The translations under genes were made by a program, and so were the position numbers. DNA of 38,958 nucleotides from Marinobacter persicus (GTDB lineage Bacteria > Pseudomonadota > Gammaproteobacteria > Pseudomonadales > Oleiphilaceae), in contig NZ_PTIV01000033.1 of assembly GCF_002934325.1 (NCBI RefSeq), positions 1 through 38,958 on the forward strand, in the 5' to 3' direction. Of the stretch, positions 1 to 8,335 are shown one piece after another. Under the pieces are notes generated by a model. The model was not told the DNA's origin. It did not search any database and saw only the letters and a list, made by a program, of their open reading frames with translations. Numbering within the stretch: the stretch's first letter is position 1; every line of letters starts with the position of its first letter.

Positions 1-308
1 GGCGCGAACGCGAATGGCTTCTAAGGTTTTGTGATCAAGTTTACGACCGTCATCGTGACGCATGAGTGTAGATATCCGATAAGCTTGGCGAACGAACGCT
101 ACATTATAAATGATGTTCGCTTACTTTCGTACCCATTAGTAATACCCCCGCACACATTTGACCAACCTCTTCCACACTTCCAGCTACCCCACCAAATAAC
201 CGCTCACTTCGAACATCGTCAGCATGCTTACGATTCGCATGCGGACACTTCACCCCGGACATTTTTACAAGCGAGAATTTATGAGCCTCTTTAGAAAGGA
301 AAGGCCGG
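1..308. other. No recognisable gene at left edge
   Basis: No convincing coding region is visible. The short open frames here lack a good ribosome binding site and any family resemblance. The stretch is downstream of the minus-strand gene that ends at 309. Confidence 0.5.
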
Positions 309-905
309 TTACTGCATATTGACTCGGGTGACCCCCGGACCAAAATAGCGCTCCCATCCGGTAAAAGACGGACGCTTAACAATCCGCATCTTCAAAGGTT
401 CAGATGCATCCACGCAACCCTCATCAATCATGCCAGACAGCATTTCCAGCGGTTCAATGTCGAACATCACCGGACTACAACCACCATCTACCATGACGGA
501 GCGGATGAATTCGGCGGTAGCGATCCATTCCTCAACGCCAAGCTCAATGTCTTCGTATTTCGGCAACGCCTTCAAAATGGTTTCGCGAGGAACGTCACGC
601 TTCGTAATTTCCTCCACGTAGGCATCCCAGCCTTCTTTGACGCCTTCTGTGAGACTGCGAAGGCACGCACCGTACATTTCCTTGTAAATTTCGTGGCGCA
701 CATGGTAGTTATACCGGCCCGCCTTATATACCAGAATAGCCCAGTAAAAGCGGCGATCCCGGTCCAACATGATTTCCTTAACCGCCGAATGCGGTAGATT
801 TTTGCGATCTTTCACAACCGCCGCACACCGCTTCTTCAGCTCGGTGATCTGGGGCGCCCACGCCTTCGGATCTTCCTTAATTACGACAAGTGGTTCAGTA
901 GTCAT
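309..905 (-). CDS. Hypothetical protein, 198 aa
   Basis: I do not recognise this family. The protein is soluble-looking, with many charged residues and no signal peptide or membrane segment. The start is well supported: on the minus strand a GGAGGTG sequence lies six bases before the ATG. Its central part is helical in character (residues about 60 to 130), and it ends in a short basic/aromatic tail. The next gene on the left is outside the window. The gene on the right is on the same strand but about 150 bp away, so they need not be one operon. It lies inside the proposed tRNA-Arg island. Coding status is probable because of the ribosome site and the length; no function can be proposed. Confidence 0.7.
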   Translation of the reverse strand: MTTEPLVVIKEDPKAWAPQITELKKRCAAVVKDRKNLPHSAVKEIMLDRDRRFYWAILVYKAGRYNYHVRHEIYKEMYGACLRSLTEGVKEGWDAYVEEITKRDVPRETILKALPKYEDIELGVEEWIATAEFIRSVMVDGGCSPVMFDIEPLEMLSGMIDEGCVDASEPLKMRIVKRPSFTGWERYFGPGVTRVNMQ

Positions 906-1055
906 GCTTCACCTCCGCGGCGGACTCTCACGCCAGTTGTTAAGAACCATCGACCTTCAGGCAACCGGCGCGCTGTACCGCTAGAACAGCGCTTTACAAA
1001 AAGTTGCTTTGGTCATTCACTATATTGATTGGAGTTTTGTGTTACCCGGCAGGCC

Positions 1056-1940
1056 TTAAAGTTTGATGGGCTTCACTTTAATGTGGTCAAACTCGTGGCG
1101 GACGGTGTGCTTTTCCTTCGGTGTCGCGCCAGTTATCCCTTTGTTGTTGCCGTTATGGGTTCCGTTCTTTTCCAGTAGTGGTCCATATTTCCGTTCCAGT
1201 GGACCGATGCATGCGCTGCGAAGACCGTTGCGCCACTGAGCCATTGTGATGTTGTCTGCATCGCGTGACAGGTGCATGGATTTAGAGGTCGCCAGAAGGA
1301 AGCGTTCAGCTTCTTCGATGCCTTTAGTCCGTGCAATCTCCTGGTACCGCTTGCGCTGGCGATCGAAATAATGCCCTTTGCTGGTCCGGTATGTGTGTTT
1401 GCCAAGGGTCAGGGTAGTGTGCAGGAGTTCAATGGTATCCTGAATGATGAACACTGGCAGAAATGCCGGAATATACAGTGCCGCAAAGAACACCGTTTCA
1501 ATGAATCCACCCATGCCGCCAGGATGGCTTGCCGCTTTCGCCCACGCTCTTCCGCCCGGCTCGTACACTCGTGCCCGAACTTTAGCAAACATGTGATCCC
1601 GGGCCATTGGCAAGCCTGCGAGCGCATATGCAAATGGCACCAGGAAGACCAGGAGTGGAATATACATCCATGAGATGTCTGCCAGAAACTCCGGCATCAG
1701 GTCATTGTCGATCAGATACATCAGTCCTGCGGGAAGGCCCACGACAATTGGCCAGCCTACTAGCAGGTACGCCCAGAATCCGGCAATGGAATCCCACGCA
1801 TTGTTTCTGGCGAGAGATTCAGGAATCGTCTTGGACAGGTACTCGTTAGTGTTTGGGGCGCCTTGTGATGCAGCCAGCGCGATTGCTGCTGCGCCAACCA
1901 GGCCTGCGGTTCCGTCAACATTTTTTGATGTATTTTTCAT
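1056..1940 (-). CDS. Membrane protein of unknown function (paralog 1)
   Basis: This is a 294-aa protein with an Ala/Gly-rich N-terminus, hydrophobic segments near residues 60 to 85, 95 to 115 and 160 to 180, and a charged C-terminal third. It is clearly paralogous to the plus-strand gene at 2841. Both share a TSKGHYF motif, a KYGPLL/RYGPLL motif and a near-identical tail with PKEKH and VKVKPIKL. I start it at the internal ATG (1940), not the upstream one, because GGGAG lies seven bases before it and the paralog starts at the equivalent place. Even the leader bases are conserved between the two (GGTCACA followed by GGAGTGG). The pair is divergent across about 900 bp that holds FNR-like boxes. 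I do not recognise the family. The conserved C-terminal motif suggests a shared binding function, which is inference. Confidence 0.75.
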   Translation of the reverse strand: MKNTSKNVDGTAGLVGAAAIALAASQGAPNTNEYLSKTIPESLARNNAWDSIAGFWAYLLVGWPIVVGLPAGLMYLIDNDLMPEFLADISWMYIPLLVFLVPFAYALAGLPMARDHMFAKVRARVYEPGGRAWAKAASHPGGMGGFIETVFFAALYIPAFLPVFIIQDTIELLHTTLTLGKHTYRTSKGHYFDRQRKRYQEIARTKGIEEAERFLLATSKSMHLSRDADNITMAQWRNGLRSACIGPLERKYGPLLEKNGTHNGNNKGITGATPKEKHTVRHEFDHIKVKPIKL

Positions 1941-2272
1941 AGCCCACTCCCTGTGACCTAGCTCCGACTTGAATGAGTTCTCACGAAACAAATGTCAACC
2001 ACATACCCTGACAGCGACATAACCTTCTGTCTTACCTATGCCTTGACCATTGACCGATTAATCTGGCTAATTTTTGTATGCGTAAAACCCTTGCAAATGC
2101 CGGGCTTCGATCTGGCATTCATCCCAAATTAAGGCCTATGCTTACGATCCGACAAACTCAAACGGAGACTGCAATTTTGTCCATAACATTTTAAACTTTG
2201 CAGTACGTTATTCCTGCCATCAAGACTCTATGCCAATAATCTATCCCACATTTTTTGCTACGTGAACGTAAT

Positions 2273-2286
2273 TTGATGCATATCAA
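2273..2286. promoter_or_regulatory. Perfect FNR/Anr-type box
   Basis: TTGATGCATATCAA is an exact match to the FNR consensus TTGAT-N4-ATCAA. It lies 332 bp before the start of the minus-strand paralog and 554 bp before the plus-strand one. It suggests oxygen- or nitric-oxide-responsive control by a CRP/FNR-family regulator. No clean -10 element at the canonical 41.5-bp spacing is evident on either strand, so which gene it serves is open. Confidence 0.6.
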
Positions 2287-2410
2287 TTGGCCAGCCAGCC
2301 TTTGAATCAGAAGATTAAGGAACTAGCAGTTACCGGTTAGAAGCGATCGTCATTTTTTCTAACTAAAGGAAGTTGGGTATATCATGATGTTGCATCCGGG
2401 ATGCTCTGGC

Positions 2411-2424
2411 TTGATATTGGTCAA
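2411..2424. promoter_or_regulatory. FNR/Dnr-like box, 9 of 10 match
   Basis: TTGATATTGGTCAA matches TTGAT-N4-ATCAA at nine of ten half-site positions. The GTCAA half is the complement of TTGAC, a common variant in Dnr/NNR sites. It lies 137 bp from the perfect box, on the side of the plus-strand paralog. Confidence 0.45.
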
Positions 2425-2840
2425 ATTATCATCACGCAACTAAAAGGGAGGAGCATAGGTGCGCCTCCCAGTATTGATTAAACGAATGACTCGTGACTAA
2501 TGTAAGTGCTGATGCAGGGAAAGTGAAACCTGAACCAGAACTCTACCCGATATGAAAACTATTTAATAATGGTTTGCAATATCGGCTATTGCTTGATCCT
2601 CATCTTTCACCAATTGGGGTAGTTGGAGCTTGAAGTCAAAGGATGGTGACCTTCAAAAAAAACGGCATCTTGAAAGGGGAAGGGATTCGGCGGGTATTCT
2701 ATAATCAAGGTCAGGCTAAGCATCCAAAGTGTCAAGGCATATTTGGAGCTGAGCATGCACCCCATTACCGAAGACACTTAATTAACTCTAATATTTGTGC
2801 AGTTTTTTGTTATTTGTGTTTGGGTCACAAGGAGTGGAAC

Positions 2841-3701
2841 ATGAAAAAAAGCAATAACGTCGGTGGCATGAGTGGTCTGGCGGCTTCGGCTGTAACGGCA
2901 GCAGCGCTGGCCAATGGCGACAGCACCAGACACCAAACCAAGTACCTGCAGAACACGCTCCCCAACCAAATGGCGAACATGAACGCCTGGCAACGCATCT
3001 GGCAACTTCGAGCATGGGCTATCGGATTGCTTGTACTGGGTGGCATCGACTACGCACTGTATAAGGGGCTGGAGAACCAATCACTACCGACATTCCTGGG
3101 TGAAATCTCCTTTATCTGGGTGCCGCTAATGTTCTTCATGGTGCCCTTTTTCTACCTGATTACAGGTATCCCGCTCTCAATGAGTTACATGAACTCCAAA
3201 ATGCGGGCTCGTTTTTTCGACCCAGGGACCGCGGCATGGAATGCAGCAGGACAACACCCTGGAGGCGCTGCCGGCTTGTTTTCATGGTTCATGAGAGCAC
3301 TATTTTTCGTGCCGATCCTCCTTCCGCTGTTTATCATGCAGGACATCGTTGAACTTCTCCGGACTGTGGCTACAGGCGGTAAACATAAGTTCCACACCAG
3401 TAAAGGTCACTACTTTGAGAAGCAAAAGCGCCAGTATCGGTATCTTGTTGAACATCAATCAAAGTATCGAGCCGAGGAATTCCTGCGGGACTCCACCATG
3501 GCCATGTACTTTCCGGCCACAGTTAAGATGCCGACTATGAGTGAATGGCTGAAGGGCAGGTACCGCGCCGCGATCATTCCAGCCATGGAACGTCGTTACG
3601 GCCCTCTGCTTCCGAAGAGTGCGCCCCGGACGATGCCCAAGGAAAAGCATATCGTTGACCATTCTTTCGACAAGGTCAAAGTGAAACCCATCAAGCTTTA
3701 A
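2841..3701 (+). CDS. Membrane protein of unknown function (paralog 2)
   Basis: This 286-aa protein is the divergent partner and paralog of the gene at 1056-1940. The start is the ATG at 2841, with AAGGAG six bases upstream; the frame is open further upstream, but without a ribosome site there. Hydrophobic segments lie near residues 55 to 75, 85 to 110 and 155 to 175. Shared motifs with the paralog include HPGG, TSKGHYF, RYGPLL and a C-terminal PKEKH followed by VKVKPIKL. The similarity continues into the bases just upstream of both ATGs, which points to a duplication that included the translation start. Regulation by FNR-type boxes in the shared upstream region is likely but not shown. Family and function are unknown to me. 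Confidence 0.75.
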   Translation: MKKSNNVGGMSGLAASAVTAAALANGDSTRHQTKYLQNTLPNQMANMNAWQRIWQLRAWAIGLLVLGGIDYALYKGLENQSLPTFLGEISFIWVPLMFFMVPFFYLITGIPLSMSYMNSKMRARFFDPGTAAWNAAGQHPGGAAGLFSWFMRALFFVPILLPLFIMQDIVELLRTVATGGKHKFHTSKGHYFEKQKRQYRYLVEHQSKYRAEEFLRDSTMAMYFPATVKMPTMSEWLKGRYRAAIIPAMERRYGPLLPKSAPRTMPKEKHIVDHSFDKVKVKPIKL

Positions 3702-4257
3702 GATCCATCGCGGGGGGCTCAGAACGCCTCTGCGAAAGGGTATGGAAGATCTGCTCCAATTCAGCATTGGCGAAGGTACAAGGTTCAGAAAATGGCTAAG
3801 AGAACGTTATTTAGTGCTCATTAGGTGTTCAACTCAAGCCGACATCAATAATTCAGTATTTGTTTAGTCGATTTTTAGAACCGGCATACAAAGGCTAATG
3901 ACATGCTATCCGCCAGCCACTGTGCGACGTTACTCGAAACGAAGACTTGACCGCCTTTCACTTGGTGTCAGCTCTACGCAATATGCTGCGGAAGAAAGCC
4001 ACACTCCCTCAGTCCTGAAGCCATCTTACCGACAGGGGGAGTTAGAGCTCTAAGCAGAAGTGAGCGGTGGCTTCGTTACAAACAGAACCTGTCAATCAGT
4101 CCTTCAAAGGGTTACCCAGTTCGGTTTCATTTGAAACCTGAAATCGATTCGCCCACTTAAGGTTAGCTTCATTTGACCTATCATTAATACTTCTTCTTTG
4201 ATCTGCAACCAGAGAAAACCTTAAAATATTGTCTAAGATTGGTTGACCACTACAGGC
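3702..4257. other. Intergenic region, convergent gene ends
   Basis: This is 556 bp between the stop codons of two convergent genes. A modest inverted pair, ACTCCC at 4003-4008 and GGGAGT at 4037-4042, could form a hairpin with a long loop. No T-run follows directly, so it is not a clear terminator. I see no gene here. Confidence 0.4.
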
Positions 4258-6231
4258 TCAATCTCTCAACGCTTTTATTGTTTCTCGATTCTGGGTACCT
4301 GTGATTGCAAGACCGTGATCTTCCTGAAACGCACGAACAGCATTGGTAGTGGCCGGCCCCAAAATTCCGTCGATAGGCCCGGGATCGTAGCCTTTTCGGC
4401 CCAGTGTTCTCTGCAACTCCACAATAGATAACGCGGCTTTCAAGTCAATAACTTGCACAGTTTGTTTGTTACTCCCAACATCTCGCGCGGTAGCATTTTC
4501 ATCGTGATATTGTGCAAAGTTTAGCCATGAGACACTAAACACCTGCATCGCCTTGTTTCCAAGTGGAAAAATCAATGGCTCAACATCCATCGTCCACCGC
4601 AGTATACTTGCTGGCACACCAAGGGACTCCGATTTACCTGCCGCTGCCTCGATGATCTCCGTTTGCGCCAGACGGTTACTTCCAATCAGGACCGGCAGAC
4701 TAACCAACGCAACCAACGTCCCTACAGGTATCAATAAGCGGGCAGGCCCGACCATGCGACCCGGCTTGTTCCATGTGAGCCAGATCATCGCCAGGCGATT
4801 GGCAATCTTTCCTAGGGTCAACACAGAAAAAATCAGCGAAAACGTAAGTGCCAGCGCGGGCACATACAAGGCTTTTAGCGGGGCTGTGTGCTCTGGGTTG
4901 CCCCGATTTAGTGTAGTACCTGGCTCTGGCAGGCTACCAAAAAGACGATCTGCCTGTTCCCAGGCCGCAGGGATAACGACCTCATTAACGAAGGCATCCT
5001 TACTCATTCCTGGACGAACCGTTGAATTGGCGCTCAGGTCGTAATCCATGTCTGTTGCTGTTTGACTGATAAGGTGCCGGGTCAGCGCATTCATAAACGG
5101 CGTGGCCATGAATTCCGACCTTGACAGATGCGGGCGCAACGTATCGTCGTGGTACTCCAGCCCGGTTTCCTCCTTAATCTGATCGTAGAAGGCTTCCCGA
5201 AATTTCTTGGGATATTCATGCCTGGCTACCACCCGCATAAAGGGGCGAGGAAGCAAAATCACCGCCCCACCAATCACTCGCTCATCCGTGAATAAATGTG
5301 GTTTTATCTTTGCCAGTAACTTCGGATCGGTAATCCCCAGTGCGTGTTTGAGCGTCTTCGGGTGCGCCATCAGTTCATTGCGGGTGAGTCCCGGCGTGGT
5401 GACGACATCAGAATAATCTGACCACATCACACCATCCCATTTGTGATAGTGCTTGTACCGGGCCCAAGCGCCTTTAAGGCGACTGGTCGCCCGCTGTAGT
5501 TTGCGACTCCACTGATCTATCTCTGCCATCTGGCGCTGCAGATCGACCGTGTACTGGTACGAACCGTCCATATACGCCTCGTACAACGCACCTACACGTT
5601 CGGGCCCGACCTGCTCACCGTAGACCTCGTATAAATCATCAGCGGCACGAAGTGCCTCTTGCTGGACGCGGTTCTTGATCAGCTCGTGGGCGGTATCAAC
5701 CACCTTGGCCACGGCCTGATCGTTGTGCAGCAGAGTGGGGCCAATCAGGGTGAGAAAAGCCTTGGTTTCGGGCCGGGGCAGATCCTCCCGGTTAATGGGC
5801 ACACCCTTGATGCCAATCAGCCCATCCCGAATGGCAGGTACCGCGTTCTGAAGATAATGCGCCGCTACCAGTTCCTCATTGCTGGCGGCATCCACGATCG
5901 GGCCATTAATCAGCCAAGTTTGAAAGGTAGTCATGGCCCAAATACAACCCGGAAAGAGAAGGGCAGAGCCAACCAGTAGTCGGGATGGTCGCGGTGGGTT
6001 GGTCCCGCGCAGCGCAACAAAGGCAAAGATCAGCAGGCCCAGTCCAACCCCCGACAGCTGTTTACCCTTTATCGTCAGATGATCCAGCTCAATTCCGGTG
6101 CCCAAAGCTCCGCTTGCGGCGTTAAGAATGGAGGCATTAAAACTAAACTCGGCAAGGACATACGCCACTTCCAGGACCAGAAGTACCAAAAGCAGTTTAA
6201 GCCAGCCTCCATGCTTCACCATCGGTACCAT
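4258..6231 (-). CDS. Membrane protein with C-terminal peptidoglycan-binding domain
   Basis: This 657-aa protein begins with a membrane segment (residues 10 to 30), followed by two more near 60 to 80 and 85 to 105. A long soluble region (about 115 to 460) has coiled-coil-like stretches. Two or three further hydrophobic segments follow (about 460 to 525). The last 60 residues resemble the PG_binding_1 fold, with LQRTLGRKGYDPGPIDGILG and later TTNAVRAFQ. Such domains normally bind the cell wall in the periplasm. The start has GAAGGGG eight bases upstream. I do not recognise the large middle region, and the architecture is unusual: three membrane blocks plus a wall-binding end. It is transcribed leftward and is separated by about 140 bp from the next gene. 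Confidence 0.75.
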   Translation of the reverse strand: MVPMVKHGGWLKLLLVLLVLEVAYVLAEFSFNASILNAASGALGTGIELDHLTIKGKQLSGVGLGLLIFAFVALRGTNPPRPSRLLVGSALLFPGCIWAMTTFQTWLINGPIVDAASNEELVAAHYLQNAVPAIRDGLIGIKGVPINREDLPRPETKAFLTLIGPTLLHNDQAVAKVVDTAHELIKNRVQQEALRAADDLYEVYGEQVGPERVGALYEAYMDGSYQYTVDLQRQMAEIDQWSRKLQRATSRLKGAWARYKHYHKWDGVMWSDYSDVVTTPGLTRNELMAHPKTLKHALGITDPKLLAKIKPHLFTDERVIGGAVILLPRPFMRVVARHEYPKKFREAFYDQIKEETGLEYHDDTLRPHLSRSEFMATPFMNALTRHLISQTATDMDYDLSANSTVRPGMSKDAFVNEVVIPAAWEQADRLFGSLPEPGTTLNRGNPEHTAPLKALYVPALALTFSLIFSVLTLGKIANRLAMIWLTWNKPGRMVGPARLLIPVGTLVALVSLPVLIGSNRLAQTEIIEAAAGKSESLGVPASILRWTMDVEPLIFPLGNKAMQVFSVSWLNFAQYHDENATARDVGSNKQTVQVIDLKAALSIVELQRTLGRKGYDPGPIDGILGPATTNAVRAFQEDHGLAITGTQNRETIKALRD

Positions 6232-6372
6232 AACTTACGCCCCTTCGTGGCTTTCACCTTAACCCAATCACTTTCGTCGATATGTCGTAAGTGAATTTGC
6301 CCAGGTTAGTTACCTCCACTTGAGACATACAACTGGAACCGCTCAATTTATCAGTAACAGATGCACTTCAGA

Positions 6373-6768
6373 TTACGAAGCTTGCACAGCGACAGTATCG
6401 GACTCCCTAGTGTCACGACGTTTTGGGTCTGACCCAAAACGATTGTCGCCGGCCGTGCCGTCCAAGCACATGAAAACCAAGATAACGATAAACCCGACAA
6501 TTGGTATAAAGAGTAACAGCTGCCACCATCCGCTACGATTTTGATCATGGAGACGTCGACACATCAATGAAACACTAGGTACAAGAAGAATCAAATTATA
6601 GACACCACCCAGAACTCCTCCCGCCCCAACCAAGGCATCTAAAACGCCAAATAAAAAAGCAACCGGAATGTTCATGACCACAAACATCCAATATTCTTTT
6701 CTACTAGCTCGCCCTTCAAATTTTGCAAATTTTTGGAAAGGCCCCAGGTACCAATCAATAGCACTCAT
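6373..6768 (-). CDS. DUF805 family inner-membrane protein
   Basis: This 131-aa protein has the DUF805 pattern. It opens with WYLGPFQKFAKFEGRASRKEYW, contains three to four membrane segments, and has a CRRLHDQNRSGWW block and a late GTAGDNRFG. Members such as YhaH and YhaI of enterics are small inner-membrane proteins of unknown role. A good GGAGT ribosome site precedes the ATG. It is the last of three small membrane-protein genes transcribed leftward with short gaps (28 bp to the one upstream if the TTG at 7197 is not considered; 21 bp between stop and start), so they probably form one operon. Confidence 0.85.
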   Translation of the reverse strand: MSAIDWYLGPFQKFAKFEGRASRKEYWMFVVMNIPVAFLFGVLDALVGAGGVLGGVYNLILLVPSVSLMCRRLHDQNRSGWWQLLLFIPIVGFIVILVFMCLDGTAGDNRFGSDPKRRDTRESDTVAVQAS

Positions 6769-6789
6769 AAAAACTCCTTTTTATCGTCA

Positions 6790-7197
6790 TTACCCTACAT
6801 TCTCACCTGTGGGAAATTGATCATCCACTGCGACTGGAAATCTATTATTCCTACAGCTTGTGGCACCCTTTATCACCCGATACAGCAGCCATACGCTAAT
6901 TAATGCCTCACCAATATGGTCAATAAACCAATGAGCGATCAAAGCCTGCAACCAACCTTCTCCGCCATTCAGAACAACCATACTCGCTTTAGCAACCATA
7001 ACCCCAAGCAAAATGACATGGGCAAGCAATGCAATTTTTGCAGACTTACGAATCCATTCCTGATGGACCTCAATCAGCTCACTGCCATCGCCAGCTCTTG
7101 CTTCTAGCCATGCAATAACCAAAAATATCATTGACACCGAGCCAAGTCCCAAAAAACCTAGAACCGTGGCAACAAGAAGAAACAAATACCTTTGCAA
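6790..7197 (-). CDS. Small membrane protein, unknown family
   Basis: The protein is about 135 aa and has three hydrophobic segments. It appears distantly similar in layout to the neighbour at 7248, with a membrane helix that ends in a YRVIKG motif; the neighbour has YRIIKGF. I choose a TTG start at 7197 because AGAAGGA lies seven bases upstream. Another TTG at 7236 is in frame but has no ribosome site. It lies between the DUF805 gene and the gene at 7248-7607, apparently in one operon. The two YR(V/I)IKG proteins may be divergent relatives. Function unknown. Confidence 0.6.
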   Translation of the reverse strand: MQRYLFLLVATVLGFLGLGSVSMIFLVIAWLEARAGDGSELIEVHQEWIRKSAKIALLAHVILLGVMVAKASMVVLNGGEGWLQALIAHWFIDHIGEALISVWLLYRVIKGATSCRNNRFPVAVDDQFPTGENVG

Positions 7198-7247
7198 AGC
7201 AAAAATCCTTCTCAAATATCTGCGTATAAAACCCAACCAGGATTAGA

Positions 7248-7607
7248 TTAAATGGCCTTACCATCATTCAATCTGACAAAGCCTTTTATTATCCGATATA
7301 CATACCATATCCAAAGACCGATCAGAACAAAAACACCAACACCAACCATGGTTAATACAGCACCAATCAACCCAACAGCCAGAGACCACCAGAATGTTCT
7401 GATTTGATAAGAGAAATGCTTACAAGAAACATCATTTTTGAGATCACCCATCTTCAAATAATTTATTATCACACCCACAATAGATGAAAACATAACAAAC
7501 AGACTCAAAGCCTGAAGACCATAAACGATAGTAACCAACCTCTTTTCATCTTCAGGAAGATCAGCACCATCCACTTCAGGCATATTATTTTCTACGATTT
7601 CGCTCAT
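7248..7607 (-). CDS. DUF4870-like small membrane protein
   Basis: This 119-aa protein has an acidic N-terminus and three membrane segments. Its layout is like the DUF4870/COG3671 family: a first segment, then a KMGDLKNDVSCKHFSYQIRTFW stretch (the pattern in this family being a short helix before the next two segments), and a final YRIIKGF. The ATG at 7607 is preferred because GAGGGG lies seven bases upstream; upstream ATGs in frame have poorer spacing. It is the first gene of the presumed three-gene membrane-protein operon. Family assignment is moderate; the function of the family is not established. Confidence 0.65.
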   Translation of the reverse strand: MSEIVENNMPEVDGADLPEDEKRLVTIVYGLQALSLFVMFSSIVGVIINYLKMGDLKNDVSCKHFSYQIRTFWWSLAVGLIGAVLTMVGVGVFVLIGLWIWYVYRIIKGFVRLNDGKAI

Positions 7608-8335
7608 TCCCATGCCCCTCATAATAATTTCGACACACATCAACACATCAGAAGCAAAATCTCATCTAGCCTCTTCACTGATCATTTTGAATTGAAAACC
7701 GCAGATCATGCTTCCTTAATTAAAAATCTTCCTACTTCAGCCACATTCTGCCACATATATGACTTAGGCACTCTACCGGATCTTCACCACTCGCCCACAC
7801 AGAGTTTTTTAGGACTATCTCCAGCGATCCAACTTCATCTGGATCGGTCCATAAAAGCTCGTTATCTCTTTCAGCCAACACAACGCTTGAGCTGAAAACA
7901 GCCCCAAAAATCATAGCGGCATTTATTATATTTTTTCACAGAAGACAACCTATATGATTTCTGAAAAATATCAATATATCCACGCGCGAGACACGAACCA
8001 ACAGTTGACGACAAGAACCATACGTTGCTTCACATTTTGAGAAATACTAGGGTGGAGGGAGGTAGACACTTAAAAATCCTTTTATCATTATACTTTCGCT
8101 ACAGCTTCCTTTGAATCCGCAATTTAGCGCTTCCCAATCACTTAGAAAGTAGCAATTGACTACATACAGCATCAAGGCCGAACCTCGGCACTACTCTAAG
8201 TTTTCAAGGTTTCTTCAAAAGAAGTTGAGCCATGTCAATTCATAAGTTTTGGGAAATAGAGGCCTCTTTTCATCACAAGAATTCTCTATGCCAGCCGCGA
8301 TCGCCTTTAGTACAAATAGTAATTTTCCCTAGATC
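7608..8335. other. AT-rich intergenic region downstream of the Argonaute gene
   Basis: This is about 730 bp with no well-supported gene. A 60-codon minus-strand frame (7732-7914) begins with a signal-peptide-like stretch but has no ribosome site and no recognisable family. Composition is AT-rich compared with the rest of the window, consistent with foreign DNA. Confidence 0.4.

Larger units (their letters stand above)
1941..2840. other. Long intergenic region between divergent paralogs
   Basis: This 900-bp AT-rich gap separates two divergent paralogous genes. Two sequences matching the FNR/Anr/Dnr consensus lie in it (listed separately). The plus-strand frame open from 2643 runs into the paralog but lacks a ribosome site at its first ATG, so I treat it as untranslated leader. 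No other gene is apparent. Confidence 0.5.

Noticed and set aside
2643..2840. N-terminal extension of the plus-strand paralog
   Set aside because: The frame is open, but the first ATG lacks a ribosome site. The conserved AAGGAG and the paralog alignment both support 2841.
7732..7914. Sixty-residue minus-strand frame with a signal-like start
   Set aside because: No ribosome site, no recognisable family and a very short length. It could be a remnant.
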